This document shows positions 51,995 to 63,985 of a stretch of DNA of 64,000 bases, piece after piece. Within the stretch, counting starts at the first letter, position 1; each line of letters starts with the position of its first letter. The notes below the pieces were generated by a model that did no database searches, was not told where the DNA came from, and was given only the letters and a program-made list of their open reading frames with translations. The translations under genes were made by a program, and so were the position numbers. Source of the stretch: Enterobacteriaceae endosymbiont of Donacia sparganii (GTDB lineage: Bacteria; Pseudomonadota; Gammaproteobacteria; Enterobacterales; Enterobacteriaceae); contig NZ_CP046196.1 of NCBI RefSeq assembly GCF_012569045.1, forward strand, positions 293,382 to 357,381. Reading direction: 5' to 3'.

Positions 51995-52447
51995 ATGAAA
52001 ATAATTTTATTAGATTCTATTTTAGGTTTAGGAAAAAAATCTCAAATTATAGAAGTTAAACCTGGATATGCACGTAATTTTTTAATACCTAAAAATAAAG
52101 GAATTATTGCTACAAAAAAAAATCTTCATATTTTAAAACAAAAATTTTTGGAAAAAAAATCTAAATTATTAGATTTATTAAATAAAGCAAAATTACGATT
52201 AAAAAAATTTAATTACATAGATAAAATAATAATTAAAGCTAAAGCAGGTAAAACAGGGAAATTATTTGGTTCTATAGGTAAAAATGATATTTTAAAAAAA
52301 TTACAAGAAATAGGATTTGAAATTACAAAAAAAGAGATAAAATTACCAAAAGGAGGATTAAAAAAAATAGGAGAACATAATATTACTTTTCAATTTCATG
52401 AAAAAATTTTAGTTAAAAAAATAATTAATATAATAAATACTGAATAA
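51995..52447 (+). CDS. rplI: 50S ribosomal protein L9
   Basis: Two-domain large-subunit protein with a long connecting helix. 150 aa (E. coli 149). The N-terminal domain (MKIILLDSILGLGKKSQIIEVKPGYARNFLIPK) and the C-terminal domain (GKLFGSIG, FEITKKEIKLP, GEHNITFQFH) are both complete. Last gene of rpsF-rpsR-rplI, followed by the ffs promoter. Confidence 0.98.
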   Translation: MKIILLDSILGLGKKSQIIEVKPGYARNFLIPKNKGIIATKKNLHILKQKFLEKKSKLLDLLNKAKLRLKKFNYIDKIIIKAKAGKTGKLFGSIGKNDILKKLQEIGFEITKKEIKLPKGGLKKIGEHNITFQFHEKILVKKIINIINTE

Positions 52448-52478
52448 TTAATTTTTTTAATTAATTAAAATTAATATA

Positions 52479-52508
52479 TTGACTAATTAATAAAAAATTA
52501 TATATAAT
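52479..52508 (+). promoter_or_regulatory. promoter of the SRP RNA gene
   Basis: TTGACT (52479-52484), an 18-base spacer and a perfect TATAAT (52503-52508) lie 10 bases before the predicted 5' end of the SRP RNA. Confidence 0.7.
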
Positions 52509-52518
52509 TAGCATATAC

Positions 52519-52618
52519 GAACATGATTATTTAAAACAATATTATTTTACAAATCCAGTCAGGTCTGGAAAGAAGCAGCTGTAGTAAATATAATATGTGT
52601 AAAAAAATAATCATGTTC
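52519..52618 (+). ncRNA. ffs: 4.5S-type signal recognition particle RNA
   Basis: The Ffh-binding apical part is nearly identical to E. coli: GTCAGGTCTGGAAAGAAGCAG at about 52558-52578 carries the GGAA tetraloop and the AAGCAG internal loop. The ends pair in a perfect 14-bp stem (52519-52532 with 52605-52618), giving a single hairpin of about 100 nt (E. coli 114). It lies before dnaX, near where E. coli has ffs (ybaZ-ffs region). The exact mature ends are inferred from the stem. Confidence 0.93.
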
Positions 52619-52653
52619 TATTAATATAATTTTTAAAAATATATATCATAAAA

Positions 52654-53754
52654 ATGAATTCTCATGTTTTAGCTATAAAGTGGCGTCCTCAGTCATTCGA
52701 TGAAGTTATTGGTCAAGATCATGTAGTTCAAGCTATTAAATATAGTTTATTTATAAAAAAAATTCATCCTGCTTGGATATTATCAGGTAGTAGGGGAGTA
52801 GGCAAAACAACAATAGCACGGATATTTGCAATGGGTTTAAGTTGTCTAAAAGGTATAACACAAAATCCATGTGGATTATGTGAACACTGTATATCTATAA
52901 AAAGAAATTCTTTTTTAGATTTAATTGAATTAGATTCAGCTTCTAAAACTAAAGTAGAAGATATTAGAGAAATTTTAGAAATAATTTATTATCCTCCTAT
53001 TAAAGGAAGATACAAAATATATATTTTTGATGAATTTCATATGTTATCTAGACATAGTTTTAATGCCTTATTAAAAATAATAGAAGAACCTCCTGAATAT
53101 ATAAAATTTATTTTTGCAACTACAGAATTACAAAAAATACCGGTTACTATTACATCTAGATGCTTACAATTTCATTTAAAATTAATAGAAAAAAATATAA
53201 TTTTAAATCAATTAAAAAAAATTTTAAATAAAGAAAATCTTCAATATGATGAAGAAGCATTAGAAATTTTATCTAATTCTGCATATGGTAGTATGCGTGA
53301 TGCATTAAGTTTAACAGATCAATTAATATCTATGGGATCATTAACTATAGATAATGTTTATCTAATGTTAGGATTAATAAAAAAAAAATATTTATTATTA
53401 TTAATATATAATTTTAAAACAAAAAAAAATAATTTAATTTTTAATTTAATTAATAAGATTTCTATATTTAATATTAATTGGGATAATGTTATTACAGAAA
53501 TTATGATTTTATTACATAAAATTTTAAAAATAAAAATTTTAAATTATAATTCTAATTATTTTTTTCAAAATTTAAATTTTGAAAAAAATATAGCAATATA
53601 TTATCAAAAAATTTTTGATAATTTTTCAAAAAATGAAATAAAATTCTTATATAAATTTTTAAATACAGGTAAAAAAAATTTATATTTAGCGCCAAATCCT
53701 AAAATAGGATTTGAAATGATTGTATTAGAAATAATTATATATTTTAATAATTAG
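52654..53754 (+). CDS. dnaX: DNA polymerase III clamp-loader subunit, short (gamma-like) form only
   Basis: AAA+ ATPase of the clamp loader. VLAIKWRPQSFDEVIGQ, Walker A GSRGVGKT (45-52), zinc cysteines C64/C73/C76/C79, DEFHML (E. coli DEVHML), TTELQKIPVTITSRC with the SRC arginine finger, and GSMRDALSLTDQ are present. At 366 aa it stops where the E. coli protein finishes domain III; E. coli gamma is 431 aa and tau 643 aa. The regions that bind DnaB and the polymerase alpha subunit are therefore missing, and so is the E. coli frameshift site. ybaB and recR, next in E. coli, are gone. Confidence 0.96.
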   Translation: MNSHVLAIKWRPQSFDEVIGQDHVVQAIKYSLFIKKIHPAWILSGSRGVGKTTIARIFAMGLSCLKGITQNPCGLCEHCISIKRNSFLDLIELDSASKTKVEDIREILEIIYYPPIKGRYKIYIFDEFHMLSRHSFNALLKIIEEPPEYIKFIFATTELQKIPVTITSRCLQFHLKLIEKNIILNQLKKILNKENLQYDEEALEILSNSAYGSMRDALSLTDQLISMGSLTIDNVYLMLGLIKKKYLLLLIYNFKTKKNNLIFNLINKISIFNINWDNVITEIMILLHKILKIKILNYNSNYFFQNLNFEKNIAIYYQKIFDNFSKNEIKFLYKFLNTGKKNLYLAPNPKIGFEMIVLEIIIYFNN

Positions 53755-53942
53755 TTTTAATTATTTTTATAATAATAAATTAATTAATTTAATATACATA
53801 AATTTATTTTTTTAAAAATATAAAAATATAAAAAAGAAAATTTTACTTCATTTTAAAATATTTAATAAATTAAAAATTATATTTTTATAAATAAAAATAT
53901 TTATATTTTAATATCTATATATAAACAAAGAGAATAATAGTT

Positions 53943-55826
53943 ATGCAAAAACAAGAAACTAGAAATTTTCAATCTGAAGTAAAACAATTATTACATTTAA
54001 TGATTCATTCTCTTTATTCAAATAAAGAAATTTTTTTAAGAGAATTAATATCAAATGCTTCTGATGCTGTAGATAAATTAAAATTCAAAACATTATCTAA
54101 TCCTGATTTATATGAAAATAATTCAATTTTAAAAGTACAAATTTCTATAAATAAAAAACAAAGACTAATTACTATTAAGGATAATGGTATCGGTATGACT
54201 CGTAAAGAAGTAATTGAAAATTTAGGTACAATTGCAAAATCTGGTACTAAAGATTTTATAAAATCTTTAAATGATTCTTTAGATAAAAAATCAGAAATTA
54301 ATTCACAATTAATAGGGAAATTTGGAGTAGGATTTTATTCAGCTTTTATAGTAGCAGATAAAGTTTCTATTAAAACTAGAGCAGCAGGTGTTTCTATTCA
54401 AGAAGGTGTATTTTGGGAATCTTCAGGAGAAGGTAACTATCATATAGCTAATATTAATAAAAAATTAAGAGGAACTGAAATAATATTACATATACGCCCT
54501 AAATGTGATGAATTTTTAGATACATGGCGTATAAAATTAATAATAAGTAAATATTCAGAACATATTTCTTTACCTATAGAAATAGAAATGTATAACGATA
54601 AAGAAAAAAAATATTATTGGGAACAAATTAATAAAGCACAAGCACTTTGGTTAAAAAATAAAAATGATATTAATGAAAAAGAATATAAAGAATTTTATAA
54701 ACAATTAACATCTGATAATACAGATCCAATTACTTGGAGTCATAATCATGTAGAAGGAAAACAAGAATATATTAGTTTATTATATATTCCTTCAAATATC
54801 CCATGGGATATACGTAATCGTGATTATAAAAATGGATTAAAATTATATGTACAGAGAGTTTTTATTATGGAAGATGCAGAACAATTATTACCTAAATATT
54901 TAAGATTTATAAGAGGTTTAGTAGATTCTAATGATTTACCTTTAAATATATCAAGAGAAATTTTACAAAAAAATAGTATTATTCATAATATGAAGATAAC
55001 ATTAACAAAAAAAGTTCTTAATATGTTAATGAGTCTTAGTAAGAATGTAATTATATATAATAATTTTTGGAAAAAATTTGGTTTAGTTTTTAAAGAAGGT
55101 CCTGCAGAAGATATAAATAATAAAAATATTATAATTAAATTATTACGTTTTGCTTCTACATATAATGATAATTCTGAACAAAATGTATCTTTAGAAGAAT
55201 ATTCAAAAAGAATGATAAAGGGACAAAAAAAAATATATTTTTTAACATCAGATAATTATATTTCAGCAAAAAGTAGTCCTCATTTAGAATTTTTTTATAA
55301 AAGAGGAATTGAAGTATTATTATTAATAGACCATATTGATGAATGGATGATTAGTTATATTACTGAATTTGAAGGAAAAACATTACAATCTATTAGTAAA
55401 CAAGATAATTCATTAGATGAATTTATTCAAAATAAAGATAATATAATAAAAAATGAAATAAAAGAAAAATTTCAACCTTTTTTAAAAAAAATACAAGATT
55501 TATTAGGTAAAAAAATAAAAAAAGTAAAATTAACAAGTAGATTAATTAATACACCTGCTATTGTTACTACAGATATAAATGAAATGAGTACTCAAATGGC
55601 AAAATTATTTGCTGCTGCTGGGCAAAAAACTCCAGAAATAAAATATAATTTTGAATTAAATCCTAATCATATTTTAATAAAAAAAATTTTAACAATAAAA
55701 GATGAAAAATATTTTTCTGAATTTGTTAAATTATTATTAGAAGAAGCAATTTTAGCAGAAAAAGGTACATTAGAAGATCCAAATAAATTTATTAATCGTA
55801 TAAATAATTTTTTATCTAAAATCTAA
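53943..55826 (+). CDS. htpG: molecular chaperone HtpG (bacterial Hsp90)
   Basis: ATP-dependent cytosolic chaperone. 627 aa (E. coli 624). ATP-lid and GHKL motifs are clear: [36 protein letters not shown] and GTEI; the middle domain has IPSNIPWD and [15 protein letters not shown]. No obvious heat-shock (sigma-32) promoter is seen in the 188-base AT-rich gap before it. It follows dnaX as in E. coli once ybaB and recR are removed, and is followed by a strong terminator. Confidence 0.98.
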   Translation: MQKQETRNFQSEVKQLLHLMIHSLYSNKEIFLRELISNASDAVDKLKFKTLSNPDLYENNSILKVQISINKKQRLITIKDNGIGMTRKEVIENLGTIAKSGTKDFIKSLNDSLDKKSEINSQLIGKFGVGFYSAFIVADKVSIKTRAAGVSIQEGVFWESSGEGNYHIANINKKLRGTEIILHIRPKCDEFLDTWRIKLIISKYSEHISLPIEIEMYNDKEKKYYWEQINKAQALWLKNKNDINEKEYKEFYKQLTSDNTDPITWSHNHVEGKQEYISLLYIPSNIPWDIRNRDYKNGLKLYVQRVFIMEDAEQLLPKYLRFIRGLVDSNDLPLNISREILQKNSIIHNMKITLTKKVLNMLMSLSKNVIIYNNFWKKFGLVFKEGPAEDINNKNIIIKLLRFASTYNDNSEQNVSLEEYSKRMIKGQKKIYFLTSDNYISAKSSPHLEFFYKRGIEVLLLIDHIDEWMISYITEFEGKTLQSISKQDNSLDEFIQNKDNIIKNEIKEKFQPFLKKIQDLLGKKIKKVKLTSRLINTPAIVTTDINEMSTQMAKLFAAAGQKTPEIKYNFELNPNHILIKKILTIKDEKYFSEFVKLLLEEAILAEKGTLEDPNKFINRINNFLSKI

Positions 55827-55831
55827 TATAT

Positions 55832-55865
55832 AGATAAGATAATTATAAAAATAATTATCTTATCT
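55832..55865 (+). terminator. intrinsic terminator of htpG
   Basis: A perfect 15-bp inverted repeat (55832-55846 with 55851-55865), loop AAAA, begins 5 bases after the htpG stop and runs into TTTATTTTAT. The stem contains two G-C pairs. Confidence 0.85.
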
Positions 55866-56198
55866 TTTATTTTATAAATAAAGTATTATTAACTTAATAT
55901 TTTAAAAATATTGAATATTTTAAATTTATTTTACTTTAGTAGTAGTAATTTAATTAATATAATAAAAATATTAATAAATCTTTTTTAAGATAAAATAAAT
56001 TAAAATAATTTTTAATTATATAAAATATAGTTGAATTAGAATAAACTATTTACTATTTGAAAAAAACATTTTATGATTTAATTTAAAATATCTTAAAATT
56101 TTTTTTTAAAAAATTTTATATAAAATATATATTTCTTATTTTTTTATAAAAAATAAGAATTTTATTCACAATTATACTAAATTAGTAATATTAAAAAA
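55866..56198. other. non-coding AT-rich gap before aroK
   Basis: About 330 bases with no assignable frame. TTGAAT (56031-56036) with TATTTG 17 bases later is a weak promoter candidate for aroK. A 12-bp perfect inverted repeat (56133-56159) lies 39 bases before aroK. In E. coli adk follows htpG; no trace of it is visible. Confidence 0.6.
56133..56159 (+). repeat. 12-bp hairpin in the aroK leader
   Basis: TTCTTATTTTTT (56133-56144) pairs perfectly with 56148-56159 around TAT and is followed by TTTTATT, giving it the look of an intrinsic terminator. It lies inside the probable aroK leader, so it may be an attenuator-like element or a leftover terminator. Confidence 0.4.
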
Positions 56199-56726
56199 AT
56201 GGCAGAAAAAAGAAATATATTTTTGATAGGCCCTATGGGAGCAGGAAAAAGTACAATTGGGCGTCATCTGGCAAATTTATTAAAAATGGATTTTTTTGAT
56301 TCAGATCAAGAAATTGAACGTCGTACAGGAGCTGATATAAATTGGGTATTTGATGTTGAAGGAGAAAAAGGTTTTAGAAAACGTGAAAAAAAAATTATTA
56401 ATGAAATAACTCAAAAACAAGGAATTATTTTAGCAACAGGAGGAGGATCTGTTCAATCTAAAGAAACAAGAAAATTTCTTTCTTCTCGTGGTATTGTCGT
56501 ATATCTTCAAACTACTATAGAAAAACAATTAACTCGCACAAAAAGAGATAAAAAACGTCCTTTATTAAAAAAAAATAAAAATAAATTAGCTAAAGAAATT
56601 TTAGAAAATTTAGCTAAAGAAAGAAATCATTTATATAATGAAATTGCTGATATTATAATTAAAACAGATGAGCAAAGTGCTAAAATTGTTGCTAATAAAC
56701 TTATTAGTTTATTAGAAAAAAATTAA
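56199..56726 (+). CDS. aroK: shikimate kinase I
   Basis: Phosphorylates shikimate to shikimate-3-phosphate, the substrate of AroA. 175 aa (E. coli 173). P-loop GPMGAGKST (11-19), [11 protein letters not shown], the FRKREKKII segment with the shikimate-binding Arg, and GGGSVQS are intact. It is one of the better-conserved proteins here. No clear Shine-Dalgarno precedes the ATG. First gene of aroK-aroB-rpe-trpS; its operon partners damX and dam are missing. Confidence 0.98.
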   Translation: MAEKRNIFLIGPMGAGKSTIGRHLANLLKMDFFDSDQEIERRTGADINWVFDVEGEKGFRKREKKIINEITQKQGIILATGGGSVQSKETRKFLSSRGIVVYLQTTIEKQLTRTKRDKKRPLLKKNKNKLAKEILENLAKERNHLYNEIADIIIKTDEQSAKIVANKLISLLEKN

Positions 56727-56766
56727 TAGTCTTATTTTATAAGAATAAAAAGGGATAATATTACAT

Positions 56767-57864
56767 ATGGGAAAAACTATTTTAGTTTTAACAAAAAAAC
56801 ATAATTATCCTATTATTATAGATTTTAATTTATTTGATACACCATTACCTTTACCCTTTTTAAAAAAGGGTGATAGTGTTATGATTGTAACTAATCAAAT
56901 AATTTTTTCTTTATATTTTAAAAAAATATCTACTCTACTTAATAATATGGGTGTAAGAATAAATCATGTTATTCTTCCTGATGGAGAAAAATATAAAACA
57001 TTAATTACTGTAAATATTATTTTTACATCATTACTTCAAAATCTACATAGTAGAGATACTACTTTAATTGCTTTAGGAGGAGGTGTTATAGGTGATATAA
57101 CTGGTTTTGCTGCATCTAGTTATCAAAGAGGTGTAAAATTTATACAAATACCTACAACTTTACTATCTCAAGTAGATTCTTCTATAGGAGGCAAAACAGC
57201 TGTTAATCATATTTTAGGAAAAAATATGATAGGTAGTTTTTATCAACCTAATATTGTAATAATTAATTTAAGTTGTTTATATACTTTATCTAAAAGAGAA
57301 TTTTCTGCTGGCATGGCTGAAATTATAAAGTATAGTATTCTTTTTGATAAAAAATTTTTTTCTTGGTTAGAAAATAATATAAATAAATTATTTAATTTAG
57401 ATAAAAATTCTTTAATTTATTGTATAAGTAAATGTTGTAATTTAAAAGCTAAAATTATTTATGAAGATGAATATGAACAAAATAAAAGATCATTACTAAA
57501 TTTAGGACATACTTATGGCCATGCAATAGAATCAGAATTAGGATATGGTAAATGGTTACATGGAGAAGCTGTGTCAGTGGGTATTGTTATTGCTTCTTTA
57601 ACATCTAAAAAACTTAATTTATTGAACAATCAAGACATAATAAGAATTATAAATTTATTAAAAAAATGTTATTTACCAATTAAAGGACCGATTAATATGA
57701 ACACAAAACATTATTTAAAACATATTTATAGAGATAAAAAAATAAATAAAAATAAAATTCGTGTTATTCTTCCAATTAAAATTGGTAAAGCTATTATTTA
57801 TAATAATATTTCTGAAAAAATTATTTCTCATGCGATAAATGAAAATAAAAATTTTATTTTTTAA
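56767..57864 (+). CDS. aroB: 3-dehydroquinate synthase
   Basis: NAD-dependent cyclase that makes 3-dehydroquinate from DAHP, the second shikimate step. 365 aa (E. coli 362). LPDGEKYKT, GGGVIGDITGFAAS, the metal/phosphate region (QIPTTLLSQVDSSIGGKTAVNH), EFSAGMAEIIKY and NLGHTYGHAIE are intact. AGGGA lies 11 bases before the ATG. It follows aroK by 40 bases. Confidence 0.98.
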   Translation: MGKTILVLTKKHNYPIIIDFNLFDTPLPLPFLKKGDSVMIVTNQIIFSLYFKKISTLLNNMGVRINHVILPDGEKYKTLITVNIIFTSLLQNLHSRDTTLIALGGGVIGDITGFAASSYQRGVKFIQIPTTLLSQVDSSIGGKTAVNHILGKNMIGSFYQPNIVIINLSCLYTLSKREFSAGMAEIIKYSILFDKKFFSWLENNINKLFNLDKNSLIYCISKCCNLKAKIIYEDEYEQNKRSLLNLGHTYGHAIESELGYGKWLHGEAVSVGIVIASLTSKKLNLLNNQDIIRIINLLKKCYLPIKGPINMNTKHYLKHIYRDKKINKNKIRVILPIKIGKAIIYNNISEKIISHAINENKNFIF

Positions 57865-57918
57865 AACATTAATATTAATTATAATTAATTTACTTTTTAT
57901 AGTAAAAATTCTTATAAA

Positions 57919-58617
57919 ATGAAAAAAAAATTAATTGCTGCATCTATTTTATCTGCTAATTTTGCATGTTTAGGTAAAGAAGTTAATAATGTGCTTAAAG
58001 CAGGAGTTGATATGATACATTTTGACGTTATGGATAATCATTATGTACCTAATTTAACTATTGGTCCTTTAGTTTTAAAATCTTTAAGGAAATACGGAAT
58101 TAAATGTATAATTGATGTACATTTAATGACAAAAAATGTAGATAATTTAATAATTGATTTTGCAAAATCAGGAGCAGATATTATTACTTTACATACAGAA
58201 AATTCAAATCATTTAGATAGAAGTATTTCTTTAATAAAAAATTACGGATGTAAAGCAGGATTAGCAATTAATCCTTCAACTCCTTTAAATTGTTTAGATT
58301 ATTTAATAAATAAATTAGATTTAATATTAGTTATGTCTGTTAATCCTGGTTTTGAAGGACAAAAATTTTTAAATTATATTTATAAAAAAATTATTCAAAT
58401 TAAAAAAATTATTAATAAAAAAAAAAAAAATATTTTTTTAGAAGTAGATGGAGGAATAAACATTAATAATATAAATCAAGTAGCTATTTCTGGAGCAGAT
58501 ATTCTGGTAATAGGTTCAGCTATATTTAAAAGCACATTATCATATAATGATATTGTAAAAAATATGAAATTAAAATTAAATAAAGTATTTAAAAAAGATA
58601 ATTATAAAAAATTATGA
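57919..58617 (+). CDS. rpe: ribulose-phosphate 3-epimerase
   Basis: Interconverts ribulose- and xylulose-5-phosphate in the pentose phosphate pathway; this also feeds erythrose-4-phosphate to aromatic synthesis. 232 aa (E. coli 225). Metal ligands H34 and D36 in IHFDVMD, DVHLMTKN, VNPGFEGQKF and EVDGGIN are present. A run of twelve A residues near 58419-58430 lies in the coding frame. Its stop overlaps the trpS start in ATGA. Confidence 0.97.
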   Translation: MKKKLIAASILSANFACLGKEVNNVLKAGVDMIHFDVMDNHYVPNLTIGPLVLKSLRKYGIKCIIDVHLMTKNVDNLIIDFAKSGADIITLHTENSNHLDRSISLIKNYGCKAGLAINPSTPLNCLDYLINKLDLILVMSVNPGFEGQKFLNYIYKKIIQIKKIINKKKKNIFLEVDGGININNINQVAISGADILVIGSAIFKSTLSYNDIVKNMKLKLNKVFKKDNYKKL

Positions 58618-59612
58618 AAAAAAAAATAATATTTAGTGGAATTCAACCAACTGGATTATTAACTATAGGAAATTATATTGGTGCTTTAAGTCAATGGAAA
58701 TATTTACAAAAAAAATATTTTTGTATTTATTGTATAGCTGATTTGCATTCTTTAACAATATTTCAAGAAAAAAATATTTTGAATAAAAATATATTAGATA
58801 TTTTATCTGTATGTTTAGCATGTGGTATTAATCCTAAACAAAGTATTATTTTTATACAATCTCATGTTCCTCAACATTCTCAATTACATTGGATTTTAAA
58901 TTGTTTTACTAATTTTGGAGAAATAAAGAGAATGACTCAATTTAAAGAAAAAATACATTTAAATAAAAATGTTAATGTTGGTTTATTTAATTATCCTATA
59001 TTAATGGCCTCAGATATATTATTATATCAAACAAATAAAATACCAGTAGGTAAAGATCAAATTCAACATATTGAATTAACTAGAGATATTGCTTATCGTT
59101 TTAATAATATTTATGGTAACATATTTACTATTCCTGAAAAAAGATTAAATAATTATGGTTCATGCGTTATGTCATTATTAGATCCGAAAAAAAAAATGTC
59201 TAAATCTGATTATAATAATAATAATATAATTAGTTTATTTGATGATGATTTTATAATTAAACAAAAAATTAATAATGCTGTTACTGATTCTGATTATCCT
59301 CCTAATATAAAATATGATTTAAAAAATAAACCAGGAATTTCTAATATGTTAATTATATTATCTAATATAACTGGGCATTCTATAAAAAATCTAGAACAAA
59401 ACTTTAAAAATAAAAATTATAAAGATTTTAAAAAATCTGTTATTCAAAATTTATGTTTATTTTTAAATAAATTAAGAAAAAAATATTTTTTTTATAGAAC
59501 AAATAAAATACTTTTAAAAGATATTATAACTACTGGAGCAACTAAAGCAAAAAAATATGCTAGTTTAACTTTAAAGAAAGTATATGATGCTATTGGTTTA
59601 GATTCTTTATAG
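58614..59612 (+). CDS. trpS: tryptophanyl-tRNA synthetase
   Basis: Class I synthetase charging tRNA-Trp. 332 aa (E. coli 334). The HIGH-type TIGN (17-20 in IQPTGLLTIGNYIGAL), PVGKDQIQHIELTRDIA and KMSKSD are conserved. It overlaps rpe by 4 bases (ATGA), indicating coupled translation; gph, between them in E. coli, is lost. It converges with crp, with a 35-base gap. Confidence 0.98.
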   Translation: MKKKIIFSGIQPTGLLTIGNYIGALSQWKYLQKKYFCIYCIADLHSLTIFQEKNILNKNILDILSVCLACGINPKQSIIFIQSHVPQHSQLHWILNCFTNFGEIKRMTQFKEKIHLNKNVNVGLFNYPILMASDILLYQTNKIPVGKDQIQHIELTRDIAYRFNNIYGNIFTIPEKRLNNYGSCVMSLLDPKKKMSKSDYNNNNIISLFDDDFIIKQKINNAVTDSDYPPNIKYDLKNKPGISNMLIILSNITGHSIKNLEQNFKNKNYKDFKKSVIQNLCLFLNKLRKKYFFYRTNKILLKDIITTGATKAKKYASLTLKKVYDAIGLDSL

Positions 59613-59647
59613 AATAAATTAAATATGACATAAATTTTATATATAAT

Positions 59648-60277
59648 TTACCTTGTTCCATAAACTACAATAGTTTTACCGTGAGCATAAATTAAATTAC
59701 GATTTTTTAATATTTTAAGAGTACGTCCAACTGTTTCTCTAGAACAACCCACTATTTTACCTATTTCCTGTCTAGTTATTTTAATTTGCATACCATCTGG
59801 ATGAGTAATTGCTTCTGGAGATTTTGCTAAATTTAATAATGTTTTAGAAATTCTATGAGTTACATCTAAAAAAGCTAAATTACTTACTTTTTTTGATGTA
59901 ATTTGTAATTTATTAGCAATTTGTGAAGAAATTTTCATAATAATATCATTATTAATTTTAATTAAATTATAAAAATTTTTATATGAAATTTCTGCTAATT
60001 CACATTCAGTTTTTAATTTTACAAATGTAATTTCTTTATAGGTATTATTAAAAATTCCTATTTCACCAAAAAAATTACCTGCATTTAAATAATTAAGTAT
60101 AATTTCTTTACCATTCTTACTTTTCATAGAAATAATAATAATTCCTTTTAATATATAATATAAATTTTTAGAAATATCTCCCTGTTTTATTAAAATCATT
60201 TTTGCTGGATATTTATTAATATGACAATAAGAAAGAAACCATTCTAAAGTAGAATCTTTTTGTAACTTAAGAAGCAT
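59648..60277 (-). CDS. crp: CRP-family regulator with altered cAMP site
   Basis: Orthologue of the cAMP receptor protein, 209 aa, alignable without gaps to E. coli CRP, so the residue numbers agree. The DNA-recognition helix is unchanged (CSRETVGR; R180, E181, R185) and the activating-region sequence THPDGMQIK is kept. In the cAMP pocket E72, T127 and S128 remain, but R82 is Glu, S83 is Ile and R123 is Lys. Positions where cAMP-independent (CRP*) changes are known in E. coli also differ: D53 to Ser, S62 to Asn, G141 to His, A144 to Ser. This suggests DNA binding without cAMP. It converges with trpS; upstream is a large hairpin, then tRNA-Thr. Confidence 0.96.
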   Translation of the reverse strand: MLLKLQKDSTLEWFLSYCHINKYPAKMILIKQGDISKNLYYILKGIIIISMKSKNGKEIILNYLNAGNFFGEIGIFNNTYKEITFVKLKTECELAEISYKNFYNLIKINNDIIMKISSQIANKLQITSKKVSNLAFLDVTHRISKTLLNLAKSPEAITHPDGMQIKITRQEIGKIVGCSRETVGRTLKILKNRNLIYAHGKTIVVYGTR

Positions 60278-60304
60278 CAGTAATTATCCTTCTACTACTT
60301 ATGA

Positions 60305-60354
60305 TTTATTAAATATAAAGATTATAATTTAATATAATCTTTATATTTAATAAA
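60305..60354. repeat. 22-bp perfect inverted repeat upstream of crp
   Basis: 60305-60326 is the exact reverse complement of 60333-60354, with a 6-base loop. It starts 27 bases upstream of the crp start and ends 12 bases after the tRNA-Thr(GGU) 3' end. It is the longest perfect hairpin I found in the window. It may end the rRNA/tRNA transcript, but no real T tract follows, so a processing or regulatory role in the crp leader is also possible. Confidence 0.7.
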
Positions 60355-60366
60355 TAGTAAAAAATA

Positions 60367-60440
60367 TGCTGATACCCAGAATTGAACTGGGGACCTCATC
60401 CTTACCAAGGATGTGCTCTACCATTCTAAGCTATATCAGC
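60367..60440 (-). tRNA. tRNA-Thr(GGU)
   Basis: Acceptor GCTGATA/TATCAGC, anticodon stem CATCC/GGATG with loop TTGGTAA (anticodon GGT), T-arm CCCAG/CTGGG, discriminator A. Very like E. coli thrT, the tRNA next to tufB there. CCA not encoded. Confidence 0.96.
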
Positions 60441-60492
60441 TAAAAATATGTAAATTATTTTTATAAAGATTTTATATTTTAAATAAATTTAT

Positions 60493-60566
60493 TGGAGCAG
60501 ACAACGGGAATCGAACCCGCATTTTTAGCTTGGAAGGCTAAAGTAATACCATTATACGATGTCTGC
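60493..60566 (-). tRNA. tRNA-Gly(UCC)
   Basis: Acceptor GCAGACA/TGTCTGC, anticodon loop CTTCCAA (anticodon TCC), T-arm GCGGG/CCCGT, discriminator T. Similar to E. coli glyT. CCA is encoded and included. Confidence 0.96.
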
Positions 60567-60602
60567 TCTATATATAAAAAATATATATTTTTATAAAAAT
60601 TT

Positions 60603-60684
60603 TGGTGGGAGTAGGATTCGAACCTACGAAGTCTTAGACGACAGATTTACAGTCTGCTCCCGTTAACCACTTGGGTATCCCACC
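60603..60684 (-). tRNA. tRNA-Tyr(GUA)
   Basis: Class II tRNA with acceptor GGTGGGA/TCCCACC, anticodon loop CTGTAAA (anticodon GTA), variable arm and T-arm GTAGG/CCTAC, discriminator A. Similar to E. coli tyrU. CCA not encoded. Confidence 0.96.
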
Positions 60685-60741
60685 ATTTTTATATATTTAT
60701 AAATAAAAATTTTATTAATATATAATTTAAAATATTATTAA

Positions 60742-60814
<73 letters not shown>

Positions 60815-60874
60815 ATATAAAATTATATCAATAATTTATCAGAATTTTATAAAATTAAGTAATTTCTTATTTTA

Positions 60875-60991
60875 TCCTGGTATTTTCCTACTCTCACATG
60901 AGGAGACCTCACACTACCATCGGCACTACAACGTTTCACTTCTGAGTTCGGAATGGATTCAGGTGGTACCATTGCGTTATTTATACCAGGA
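60875..60991 (-). rRNA. rrf: 5S ribosomal RNA
   Basis: Strong similarity to E. coli 5S rRNA, e.g. CCGAACTCAGAAGTGAAACG and GCCGATGGTAGTGTGAGG on the minus strand; the terminal CCTGGTAT/ATACCAGG helix sets the ends to within a few bases. It is 60 bases downstream of 23S and 60 bases before tRNA-Thr(UGU), so the four tRNAs are probably co-transcribed with it. Confidence 0.96.
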
Positions 60992-61051
60992 TTATATTTT
61001 ATTAAATTATTAAAATAATTAATAGTTAAATCTAAACAATTCTGGTGTTGT

Positions 61052-63985
<2,934 letters not shown>

